64,000 bases of DNA from Saccharum officinarum (Eukaryota; Streptophyta; Magnoliopsida; Poales; Poaceae), in NCBI GenBank assembly GCA_020631735.1, contig CM036168.1:97382932-97446931 (forward strand), read 5' to 3'. Made by a program: the position numbers and the translations under genes. Shown one piece after another: positions 33,992 to 42,913 of the stretch; position 1 is the stretch's first letter, and each line of letters opens with the position of its first letter. A model generated the notes under the pieces. The model had not been told where the DNA came from. It worked only from the letters and a program-made list of their open reading frames with translations, and ran no database searches.

Positions 33992-35914
33992 TCACCAGTA
34001 ATCTTTGCAGGAGCAAACCCCACCATCGAAGCGATGGAATCGGCTCGCGTCTCTGACCAGCAACGCCCGGTTGGTAGTGGCCGAAACCGCCTTCAAGAAC
34101 GAGTGGCAGTCCCCGCACACCCTGAGGTTCTTGATCACCACAATCTCACTGCCGGCCTCGGTGTTCAGCAACCCTAACGCCACTGCCAACTTCTCGCTGT
34201 GAATCCCAACCAGCGGCTGTGCAGCCGCCTTCTCCATGCGTCCCTTGGCGACCGCTATCTCGCTCTCCCTCACTCCCGACTTCTCCTTCACCATCAGCTC
34301 CAGCCTGATCACCAGCTCGTAAATCCTCCTCGCTTGTGGGTGCGAGTGGTCGTCGGCCATGAAGAGGTGCACCCTCCCCTTGTGCTCGACGTAGCTGCAT
34401 CCGGGCTCCTTCTTGAGCCCGCGCTCCCTCATCATCGCCCGTACCCTCGCGACGCCGTCCAGCTGTCCCGTGTCGGTGTATATGTTTGACATGAGCACGT
34501 AGTATCCCACGTTCCTGGGCTCCAGCTCGACGACATGCGCGAAGGCCTCTTCCCCAACCTCCAAGTTTTTGTGTATCTTGCACGCACCAAGAAGGGCACC
34601 CCAGACCGCGCCGTCAGCCGGCATGGGCATTGATGAGATGAGCTCTCGAGCCTCCTCCAGGCGGCCAGCACGTCCGAGGAGGTCCACCATGCAGGTGTAG
34701 TGCTCCAGCGTGGGCTGCAACTTGTAGACGCTCTCCATTGTTGAGAAGTACCTGCGTCCTTCGTCGTACAACCCGGCATGGCTGCATGCGGAGAGGAGGC
34801 CGACCATTGCGACGTTGTCCGGGCGGATGCCTTCAGACACCATCCTTTCAAAGAGCCTGACGGCGACTTCACCATTTCCGTGCATGCCGTGCCCAGTGAT
34901 CAGCGCCGTCCATGACACGATACTCTTTCTGGGCATTTCGTCGAACAGCTGCTGCGCTCGAGGCAGGCTACCGCAGCGCGCGTGGAAGTTGATTAGCGCG
35001 TTGCACAGCTGCACGTTGGTGCGGAAGCCCGGGAGCCTCTGGCGCACGTAGTGCTCAACGTCGAAGCCCACACCGCGCGCGCCCAGGTGCGCTGCGGAGG
35101 AGAGCACGCCGACGATCGTCACGGCGTCCGGCTCCACCTCGCCGCCTTCGAGGCTACGCATGCGGCGGTAGAGATCGAGGGCGTCCACGGCCAGGCCGTT
35201 CTGCGCGTGGGCTGATAGCACAGCGTTCCACGACACCAGGTCGCGGGAGGCCAGCGGCATCTCGTCGAACACCCTCCGCGAGAGGGCCGCGCCGAACGCG
35301 CCGCCGCGCGCGTATGTGGATATGAGGCAGTTAGCCACGGAGGTCTCGGTGGCGAGCCCGACTCGGGCAGCGAGGGCGTGCACCTGCGGCACGACGCTGA
35401 GAGGCGCGGCAGGGACAAGCGCGAGGAAGGTGACCGCGTCGAAGCGGACCGCGACGGCGCGCATGCGGCGGAAGAGAGCGAAGCAGGCCACCGGGAGAGC
35501 GTGGAGGGCGCAGCCCGAGATGACAGAGTTGAACGCGGTGCGGAGCGTGGTGTGGGGTGTGGACTCGAGAGGCATTTCGTCGAGGAGCTGGTGGGCGAGC
35601 TGGAGGCTGCCGAGGCGGGAGTAGGAGGTCAGCAGCGCGGAAAGCAGGTAGGCGTCGGCGGCGGGGAGCAGGCCGCGCTTGGCGGCGAGCGCGTGTATCT
35701 GGGCAACGCCGGCGGGGAGGGACAGCGCGGCGCAGGAGATGACCGAGGCCGGGAGCGCCAGCGCGTGGGGCGGCGGCGAGGGGTTGCCATGACGTAGGAG
35801 AGCAAGCGACTCCCTGTGCCGCCCGAGGCGTGTGAGGGTGCGCACCCGCGCGCTCCATGGCTCAGTGGGATTTGCGTCGCCAGGGACGGAGACGGCGGAA
35901 GATTCAGTGGCCAT
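33992..35914 (-). CDS. PPR protein of the PLS-DYW class (organelle C-to-U RNA editing factor)
   Basis: Single exon, 640 residues, as is usual for this class. Tandem PPR motifs of the P, L and S type run from about 60 to 500 (examples: VSWNAVLSAHAQNG, VSWTALITGHGMHGNGEVAV, HYTCMVDLLGRAGRLEEA). E and E+ motifs follow, the PG box (KKEPGCSYVE), then a DYW deaminase domain with HSE at 572-574, CGDC at 600-603, a second zinc set near H627/C634/C636 and the terminal DYW. Each PPR pair reads one base of a mitochondrial or plastid transcript and the DYW domain deaminates the target cytidine. Arabidopsis MEF10-like factors look similar, but I cannot assign the target. Two out-of-frame upstream ATGs precede the start. 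Confidence 0.93.
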   Translation of the reverse strand: MATESSAVSVPGDANPTEPWSARVRTLTRLGRHRESLALLRHGNPSPPPHALALPASVISCAALSLPAGVAQIHALAAKRGLLPAADAYLLSALLTSYSRLGSLQLAHQLLDEMPLESTPHTTLRTAFNSVISGCALHALPVACFALFRRMRAVAVRFDAVTFLALVPAAPLSVVPQVHALAARVGLATETSVANCLISTYARGGAFGAALSRRVFDEMPLASRDLVSWNAVLSAHAQNGLAVDALDLYRRMRSLEGGEVEPDAVTIVGVLSSAAHLGARGVGFDVEHYVRQRLPGFRTNVQLCNALINFHARCGSLPRAQQLFDEMPRKSIVSWTALITGHGMHGNGEVAVRLFERMVSEGIRPDNVAMVGLLSACSHAGLYDEGRRYFSTMESVYKLQPTLEHYTCMVDLLGRAGRLEEARELISSMPMPADGAVWGALLGACKIHKNLEVGEEAFAHVVELEPRNVGYYVLMSNIYTDTGQLDGVARVRAMMRERGLKKEPGCSYVEHKGRVHLFMADDHSHPQARRIYELVIRLELMVKEKSGVRESEIAVAKGRMEKAAAQPLVGIHSEKLAVALGLLNTEAGSEIVVIKNLRVCGDCHSFLKAVSATTNRALLVRDASRFHRFDGGVCSCKDYW

Positions 35915-36203
35915 GCTCCATGGGCTGTCATTTCTGATTTGGGTGTTCGATCATATGCTTCTCTCGCTGGCGGGCGGCCCGTGCTGCCATGCACCCGCTC
36001 TTGATCTGGTCAACTGAAGCAACTTTCTTTTTCTTTCACCCTGTTCGGCTGGATGTAAAAGCATTGCTGAACGGCTGGTGCTGATTTGTTCTGAGAGAAA
36101 AATACTGCTGAACGGCTGACTGATTCTGGCAGATAAGTTCAAACGAACAGGGTGTTTCTTTCTTCTTTTTCTTATTTTGCGATGATGCAACTTGTTAGCT
36201 AAT

Positions 36204-36316
36204 CAAATTATAAGTCACTTTTGACTTTTCTTATATCAATTTGATATGTATTTACCTATAACGTATGTCTACATACATAACAAAACCTATGTACGAATTA
36301 TAATTTGGAACAGAGG
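36204..36316. mobile_element. Short Stowaway-like unit
   Basis: AATCAAATTATAAGTCACTT at the left pairs with AATTATAATTTGG...GACTTAC at the right; the middle (ACGTATGTCTACATAC) resembles that of the two neighbouring units. Termini are degraded. Confidence 0.45.
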
Positions 36317-36363
36317 ACTTACAATCAAATCTTAGAGTTTCTGCAATATACAAATTTTAAATA

Positions 36364-36508
36364 CTCCCTCCATCCTAAGTTATAAGATGTTTTGGCATTT
36401 GTAGATCCATAGCTTTAACTATGTATCTAGACATAACATATCTAGGTACATAGCAAAAGCTATGAATCTAAAAATATCAAAATGTTTTGTGATTTAGAAC
36501 AAAGAGAG
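36364..36508. mobile_element. Stowaway MITE
   Basis: TA-CTCCCTCCATCCTAAGTTATAAG at the left and GTGATTTAGAACAAAGAGAG-TA at the right. 145 bp, palindromic body (CATAGCTTT... AAAGCTATG). Confidence 0.75.
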
Positions 36509-36511
36509 TAC

Positions 36512-36657
36512 TTTTTATGTTTCAAATTATAAGACGTTTTGAATTCCTAGATTTATAGCTTTCGCTACGTATGTAGACATAATGTATATCTAAGTGTATA
36601 GAAAAACTATGATTCTAAAAAAACTAAAAAGTCTTATAATTTGAAACAGAAGGAATA
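36512..36657. mobile_element. Stowaway-like MITE adjoining the previous one
   Basis: TTTCAAATTATAAGACGTTTTG pairs with AAAGTCTTATAATTTGAAAC; the palindromic core TTTATAGCTTTCGC is related to its neighbour. It lies directly next to the 36364-36508 copy. Confidence 0.65.
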
Positions 36658-36935
36658 ATTAGCATAGTCTCACATCCCCTCGTTTTATACAGGCTTCCAT
36701 TACCAATGTATCGTAAAAGAATACACAATGTGTGAAAAGAAATGTGCATCTTTGATAGAAACAGAGAAAATACTAATCAGGCTCATTGCAATTTACCAGC
36801 AATTCTATTAAACAAATAGTAAAAGAATGAAGAATCATTCATGAATTTTCACAGATCACCACGCCGCTGAATCTTCCCGCCCTATATATTGTATCCAAAA
36901 AGAATAATAAAAAAAAGAGAGAATGCACGCTCAGC

Positions 36936-38393
36936 TCAGCTGTACTCGCAGTACCGCCGGCTGCGTAGAACCGAGCTAACGGAGCTGTACCCCAGCACGC
37001 GGTGCAGCGGCCCCGCCGCCCGTGGCTGCTCGCCGCTCAGGTTGCCTCTCGCGAGCGGATACTCCTCGGCGTCCTCTCCGCCGCAGACAGCAGGCTGCGG
37101 CGCTGAAAAGATTTTCTTGGGCAGGTCCGTCGAGCCGATCGCCGGCAGCGTCAGCTCGAACGCTTCGCCGCAGCCGCCGCACTGCAGCCTGGAGACTCTG
37201 CCGGCGGGCAGGGCGGGCGGCAGCTGCAGTACCTCCGAGCACTCGCCGCAGACAACGAACGGCGTGCCGCCCAGCACCGGGCGGCATTGGTGCGTCCGCG
37301 CCCTGGCACCACCGCGCCGGCTGCTCGACGCCGAAGTGGAGGACGAAGTGCTGACGTCTCGGCGCGGGCGCTCGGCGGGCAACGCCCGCGTGAGCTGCGA
37401 CTCGAGGCGGCGCATGAGGCGGGAGCTGCGCCTCGTTATCGTACGCTTGCCGCCGCTCTCGTCGTTGCAGGACGCGCTCAGCCTAGGCATCGCGCCCTGC
37501 CAGTGCCCGTCGATGCTCCTCGGATGGTCGACGGCGGCGATGAGCTTCCGGAGGTTGTCCAGCGCCTGCAGGAGGTCCTTCTGGAACGCCGGATCACTGA
37601 GTGGCGTCCTCGTAAGGTCGGCCGGCTCGAATCCTGACAAGGCCGTCGCCACGTCGAGTTCTTGCGAGCTCAGCGGCGACGACCGGCGCTTGCAGTAAGA
37701 CGTAGCCGTCGCGGGCGCGTCGGAGTCCGACTCGGTGCCCGAACCTGCGTCGCTGCTGCGCACGTCCACGTCGCCGCTGCTCGATCGCCTGGTCCGCCGC
37801 GACGACGGCCGGAGCTGGGTCACGCGACTGTGCAGCGGCGACGCGCTCCTGGCGGCCTCCGTTTGGTGATCCCGATTCAGGCCGGAGCTGAGAGCGCCGC
37901 CGCTGCTTCTTGGACCTGTCCTGACCGAACCGAACTCTCTGTACGACGAGGACGACGCGGCTCCTATACCCTGCCTGCTCGGCACGGAGCTTCTTCCGGT
38001 GGCTGACCTGCTCTGCAGCGGCGGCCGCCCACCGTCATCATCGTCGATGGCCCAAGCCGACCTCGGATTCGGCGGCTCGACGTCGTCGGAGAACACGGAG
38101 GCGGTGTCGGCGGAGAGGATCTCGAGCTGCGCGAGCGCGTACTCGGTCTCGTCGGTGGGTTGCGGGTTCTTGCCTGCAGCAATGCGGAGGAGAACTGAAG
38201 CCATCAATCGATCGATCGCGCCGGGTGCTGAACACAAAAGCCGACACAGCGTCGCGTGCCGGAACTCGTCCATACCTCGGATGGGCGTGCGGCACTTGCT
38301 GCAGTAGAAGATGATGGCGCTGAGGTCCTGGTAGATCATGGCGCGGCAGTACGGGCACCGCCCGAACCGCGACTTAACCTCCTCGGTCTCCAT
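36936..38393 (-). CDS. EDR4-like protein with N-terminal zinc ribbon and DUF3133 domain
   Basis: Chosen model: start ATG at 38393, exon 38393-38276, intron 38275-38174 (GT-AG, 102 bp), exon 38173-36936; 451 residues. The N-terminus holds a CPYC...CSKC zinc ribbon of the type found in ENHANCED DISEASE RESISTANCE 4; the middle is Ser/Arg-rich and disordered; near 350-405 lies the DUF3133 zinc ribbon (CRPVLGGTPFVVCGEC ... CGGCGEAF). Arabidopsis EDR4 is a negative regulator of salicylate-linked defence that works with EDR1 and clathrin; this protein is shorter and its role here is inferred. A non-coding 5' exon probably ends at 38518 (CTAG|GTACG) with its acceptor before 38424 (CACTTGCAG). The coding intron has no stop and is a multiple of three, so retention would add 34 residues. 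Confidence 0.82.
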   Translation of the reverse strand: METEEVKSRFGRCPYCRAMIYQDLSAIIFYCSKCRTPIRGMDEFRHATLCRLLCSAPGAIDRLMASVLLRIAAGKNPQPTDETEYALAQLEILSADTASVFSDDVEPPNPRSAWAIDDDDGGRPPLQSRSATGRSSVPSRQGIGAASSSSYREFGSVRTGPRSSGGALSSGLNRDHQTEAARSASPLHSRVTQLRPSSRRTRRSSSGDVDVRSSDAGSGTESDSDAPATATSYCKRRSSPLSSQELDVATALSGFEPADLTRTPLSDPAFQKDLLQALDNLRKLIAAVDHPRSIDGHWQGAMPRLSASCNDESGGKRTITRRSSRLMRRLESQLTRALPAERPRRDVSTSSSTSASSSRRGGARARTHQCRPVLGGTPFVVCGECSEVLQLPPALPAGRVSRLQCGGCGEAFELTLPAIGSTDLPKKIFSAPQPAVCGGEDAEEYPLARGNLSGEQPRAAGPLHRVLGYSSVSSVLRSRRYCEYS

Positions 38394-39618
38394 GATGGTG
38401 CGGCCGGACGGCGTGCCGCTTACCTGCAAGTGCAAGAACAGGGCAGCAATTCGTGAGCGGCAGCGACAAGAAGCGCGTGGCATCACGACAACGCAGAACC
38501 GATCGAGAGGCGTACCTAGACCCGCCAAACTTTTAAGAATTCTCTCGATTTCTCCTCAACCTCTTCATCCACTGATCTCAAGAAGGACGGGAATTCGCTG
38601 CTCTGCCCTGCTCAGATCCTTTCCAAGACGTGAAGCCGGATCAGCAGAAGGATGGTGGAGCCCGGAGAATCGTCGTCTCTGAGACAGCTAGGATAGGAAG
38701 CAGTAGATGATGAGGTGCGTGAGGACAAGCTGTGTTTGACTAGGACATCTTCTGCTTTGCACAAAAAGGCTGTTATGGCGAGATTGCTGCTTCCAAACCG
38801 CCGTTGACGCCAACCAACGCGAGTGAAATGGTACGGTAGGTGCCAGGGCAACGCGCACGGTTGCTGAAAGCGAGGCGGGGAGACCCGGTCCCCCACAGCT
38901 GTATGCGCTCGAGCACAGTGAGGATGCGTTCTACACGCCACCACATACGGTTCACGTCCTATTCATCATTCTCTCTTCCAGTTGCTGTTTTGCATGAACT
39001 CTTCCAAATAGTTTGAACTGTTCTTGTGTCGGTTAACCAATGGGTCTCCATTGGTTACTTACAAGGAACTAGAGTTTGTTCTGGAAACCTTGACTTCTCA
39101 CCTGTCACCGGCGGTGCCTCGTAGCTATCGCACCAGTTTACTACCGAAGACATGAAGAAAGGGAAGAATCGAAGTATCCCTTGCTTTGCGAAACACCCTC
39201 CGGCGGGCTCCAGCCGATGCAGTTAACGAGGATTAGTGAGATGTCAGAGGTGTGCGATGAGAGTGGAAAGGCATTGGCACCCACAAAGGCAGCAACTTCG
39301 GAAGCGCGTGCGAGGTGACACGGGCTGACGGGCGGGACTGGAAATTCAGGAACAAACCTCCTCGTACGCGGGCATATAGTACATCCGTCCGTGAATACCC
39401 GTTTGTGCAATTGGGGTTCACATCGCTTGACATCGACGTCAACGCCTGGCCCGGATCAATATGGGCTGTCCGAGTAAATCAGCGTCTTTGTCGCTCCATG
39501 GTTCGGACCCTTTCTGGACGTTGGAACGGGAACATTTCAATTCCGAGCCAGCAAGCAAATCATCGGATTCGATGCAGTGCAGTTTTTTTCCCCGGGCTAC
39601 CCAGGGAGTTCAACCCCA

Positions 39619-39661
39619 CCGACCACCATAGTTTTTTTTTGCGACGAACCGACCACCATAG
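39619..39661 (-). repeat. Truncated poly(A) retro-insertion with target duplication
   Basis: CCGACCACCATAG is repeated at 39619-39631 and 39649-39661 around a T run plus GCGACGAA, i.e. TTCGTCGC plus poly(A) on the minus strand. Same structure as the insertions at 8950 and 16767. Confidence 0.65.
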
Positions 39662-39700
39662 TTCCAGTCGAAAAAATGGTGCAAGGGAGCTGTATACATG

Positions 39701-39907
39701 CTCCCTCCATCTCAAATTATTTGACCACTCGTCTTATTCGTTAAATTTATGCAAACATAGTCAAATTTAAGTCATTCTTGAAGAACTTTTATTAATACAA
39801 TAAACCATGATAAAAAAATGATATTTTGCAAAATTTTTTGAATAAGACGAGTGGTCAAACTTGGTGTCAAAAAAAGTCAAACGTCTTATAGTTTGGGATA
39901 GACCTAG
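39701..39907. mobile_element. Stowaway-like MITE
   Basis: CTCCCTCCATCTCAAATTAT and GACCACTCGTCTTATT at the left pair with AATAAGACGAGTGGTC and ATAGTTTGGGATAGACCTAG at the right, giving a long hairpin of about 207 bp. Confidence 0.75.
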
Positions 39908-40837
39908 TACCAAAGAGCGGGAGAGTCAAGCCATCAAGAGCATGGGCGGAGCCAGGATTTAGATAAGAGGACATGCAAACCGACAACATACACAGCAAAT
40001 GTATACATAATAACAATTAGATAAATATTTGAGTTACAATATAAAAGGAGGATGAAAAACTAAAAAAAACACTGAATATTATAGAGAAAATGAGCATTTA
40101 CCTCTAGATCTCTAGCCTTAACCCAATCAATCTAATTATTAGGCTAGAAAAAGAAACATGGTAATAACAAGAGCAAAGGAGATAAGGAAGATAACAGGAA
40201 AGGTAATCCTAAATAATATAGATGTCATTGTAGATCACTTTAGAGAGAGAGAGAGCAAATAATAGATAAATCACTAATTATTCTTAACTAGATAATTAGA
40301 GGTGTACTGTGAGGATGAACTACATGGTAGGCAATAATAAAATGAACAAAATAGACTAAAAATAATAGAAATACCTAATGCTTATAATTATATAAGAGGC
40401 TAGTAGAGATTAATATAGAGGAAGGACAATAAATCAAAGCACAAATAGAATCATTAATTAGCTAATTGAGGATGCACAATATAGAGGATAGGAAGGTTTG
40501 GAGTGCCCCCTCATGCCACACCCTCCGTCACTGGGCAAGGCCACAAGCTGTGCTTTCGAAAATAAGGATGTGCATGGTTCATCTTACCTCGTCCAACTCT
40601 GTCAGGTCACACGAGCCATTATGGTCTCCTGTGCTAACAAGAAAAACCTTACCCGCACAAGTCTCAGACGTTTTGGCTGGAGATTCAACCGAGCAGCTCC
40701 CATTCACATCCTTGCTTTGTGTAGAAAAGGAAGTGTAAATGTGTAATAGGAAGCTGAAGAGCCCATATTACAATCAACACACAAAAAAAGAGTGAGATGC
40801 CATCCCGACACCTTGTGGTGGAACCTATCTGCCCATA

Positions 40838-41096
40838 CTCCATCCGTATCGGATTTAGAAGTTGTTTTGGATAAGGTTTGGGTCAAACATTGGGAATATA
40901 AATCATCAATAACTTTTAAGTTGTTGAGTTTGCAAATGTAAAAATTATATAAATAGATTTGTCTTGAAAAATACTTTTTTAAAAGTATACATATATCACA
41001 TTTCCATAAATATTTTTTTATAAAAACAAGAGGTCAAAGTTGTGTTTTGGACCGTGTCGCTGTCCTAAACGACTTCTAAATCCGATACGGAGAAAG
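40838..41096. mobile_element. MITE with 24 bp inverted ends and TA duplication
   Basis: CTCCATCCGTATCGGATTTA at the left and TAAATCCGATACGGAGAAAG at the right, each next to TA; about 259 bp. Stowaway type. It ends 57 bp before the copia LTR. Confidence 0.85.
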
Positions 41097-42109
41097 TATG
41101 TCTTTAAAGTTCTCAACTTGACATGAGTGCTTGATGTGAGTGTGCACGTATGTGAAAGGTCTTGATGGCTAGAGGGGGGGTGAATAGCTTTTTAAAAAAT
41201 TCTACAAAGACAAGCTAAATAAGTTTATCAATATAACAAGTAGCGAGATGTGAGTTTTGCTTAGCCTATGGGGTGTTTGCAAGCCAGCTAACCAATTCAC
41301 AATTCTAATATATTTGCACTCAACCGCACAAGTCAAACCGAGAAGGTAACTACAACTACAACTAGCAAGCTACACAAAAGAGCTACTCTAGCAAAGCTAA
41401 CTAGCTAGTAAAGATAACTAAGAAGGTAATGCCAAGTTGAGTTAGGAGAGTTTCGCTGAGGGGCGAAGTATTGAGCCAACCAATATGATCAACAATGAAT
41501 ACCAAGATAACCGAACACCGGGATCAATCAATCACAATATGAAAGTGATGACACGAAGATTTATCCTGAGGTTCACGTGCTTGCCGGCACGCTAGTCCCC
41601 GTTGTGTCCCTCTTCACCACGTAGTTCGGTGGCTAATCGGTCTCACACCGAGTCTCTCAAAAGGCGCCACAAGAACCTACCAAATGGTAAAAGGTTGCAA
41701 TGACACGAGCAATTCACTAATGTTGCCTTTGGCGCTTCGCCGAAGTAGGCACAAACCCCTCACAATCACCGGAGGTGGCCAAGAACAATCACCAACTCTT
41801 GCCAACGCCTCCAAGCTGCTTCAAGCCGTCTAGGGGGTGGCAACCACCAAGAGAAACAAGAATCCCGCAGTAAATTAACCACCAAGTGCCAACTAGATAC
41901 AATCTCACAATGCAAATGCACTTGGATCACTCAATCTCACTTCGAATATGCAAAGAAGTAAGAGAGATGAGTGGGAGGGGAGTTGCTTAGCTCAAAGTGC
42001 TCACAAGTATGTCAAATGTTCAAGAGAGAGAGAGAGCCTTGAGCCGGCCAACAAGTATTTATAGACGTACCCCTTCGAATATAGCCGTTAGAAACTTGAA
42101 ACAGCCGAA

Positions 42110-42480
42110 GTCGCGCTGACTGGACGCGCTGGTCACACTGACCGGACGCGCCGGTCGCACAACGGCTAAGCTGCGAAGCACCGACCGGACGCGCTGGTCG
42201 CGCAGACCGGACGCGCTGGGTGTGACCGGACGCGCTGGTCCTGTAACTGACCGGACGCGCTGGTCAAGCCTGAGCAGCGCACAACGAAACAGCGACCGGA
42301 CGCGCTGTAGAACTGACCGGACGCCACAGTGCCAGCGTCCGGTTGGAGTCCAGTAAGCTCCCTGAACGACCGAACGCGTCCGGTCGACAGTGACCGGACG
42401 CGCTGCGCGTCCGATCATCAAACTGAAACACGCGCAGACGCTGAACGCTGACCGGACGCGTCCGGTCAAACAGAGACCGC
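42110..42480. repeat. GACCGGACGCG repeat block in LTR C
   Basis: At least ten variants of GACCGGACGCGCTGGTC or its palindromic form GACCGGACGCGTCCGGTC occur at irregular spacing of about 20-40 bases. Strongly CpG-rich compared with the AT-rich flanks. Resembles a subterminal or promoter repeat of SIRE-type LTRs. Confidence 0.8.
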
Positions 42481-42908
42481 GTCTGGTCACCTCTGTGACC
42501 TCCGTTCACTTCCGTTTCTTTTCCGACTTCCGGCGTAGTGGAAAATAGTCGTTTCAACTCCTCGAAAACACCAAACCCTCTCTACCGCTCAAACTCCACC
42601 GCCTTCGCAAATGTGCTAACACCACCAAGTGATCTCGTCATGTGTGAGTGTGTTAGCATTTTCACAATCATTTTTCGAGGCGTTATTAGTTCTATCCAAA
42701 TGCATATGATTATGAAATGCACACCTAGAGGCACTTAGGAGTTCAATAACCGCGTCATTCCTCTCTTTATAGTACGGCTATCTATCCTATAATGTAACCA
42801 CATCCACTAGGTGTCTTGGTTACTAAAACACAACCCTTAAGCATATACCTTTGCCTTGATCACGTAGGGTTACGTCCAAATCCAAGTGTGGCCATCATGA
42901 TCACCATG

Positions 42909-42913
42909 TCCAT
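42909..42913. repeat. Target-site duplication of element B (left copy)
   Basis: TCCAT directly before the TGTAACACC LTR start; the matching copy is at 58992-58996 after the LTR end TGTTACA. Confidence 0.95.

Larger units (their letters stand above)
35915..36935. other. Intergenic DNA between the PPR and EDR4-like genes
   Basis: PPR promoter side and 3' side of the EDR4-like gene. Between about 36200 and 36660 three related Stowaway-like units lie side by side; otherwise nothing was recognised. Confidence 0.6.
38531..41152. other. Intergenic DNA between the EDR4-like gene and element C
   Basis: Promoter side of the EDR4-like gene, then unrecognised sequence with two MITEs (39701-39907 and 40838-41096), one small poly(T) insertion (39619-39661) and a GA-run near 40240. 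ORFs at 39315-39770 and 40466-40746 show no family signature and I do not call them. Confidence 0.55.
41153..42913 (-). repeat. 3' LTR of copia element C, distal part (left of the nested insertion)
   Basis: Minus-strand LTR end reads ...AAGACCTTTCA at 41153, complementary to the LTR start TGAAAGTCC at 59107. Element B splits this LTR at TCCAT (42909-42913). Without B and the extra target copy the LTR is about 1.87 kb. It holds the GACCGGACGCG repeat block. The flank 41148-41152 (GTATG) should be its target duplication. Confidence 0.8.
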
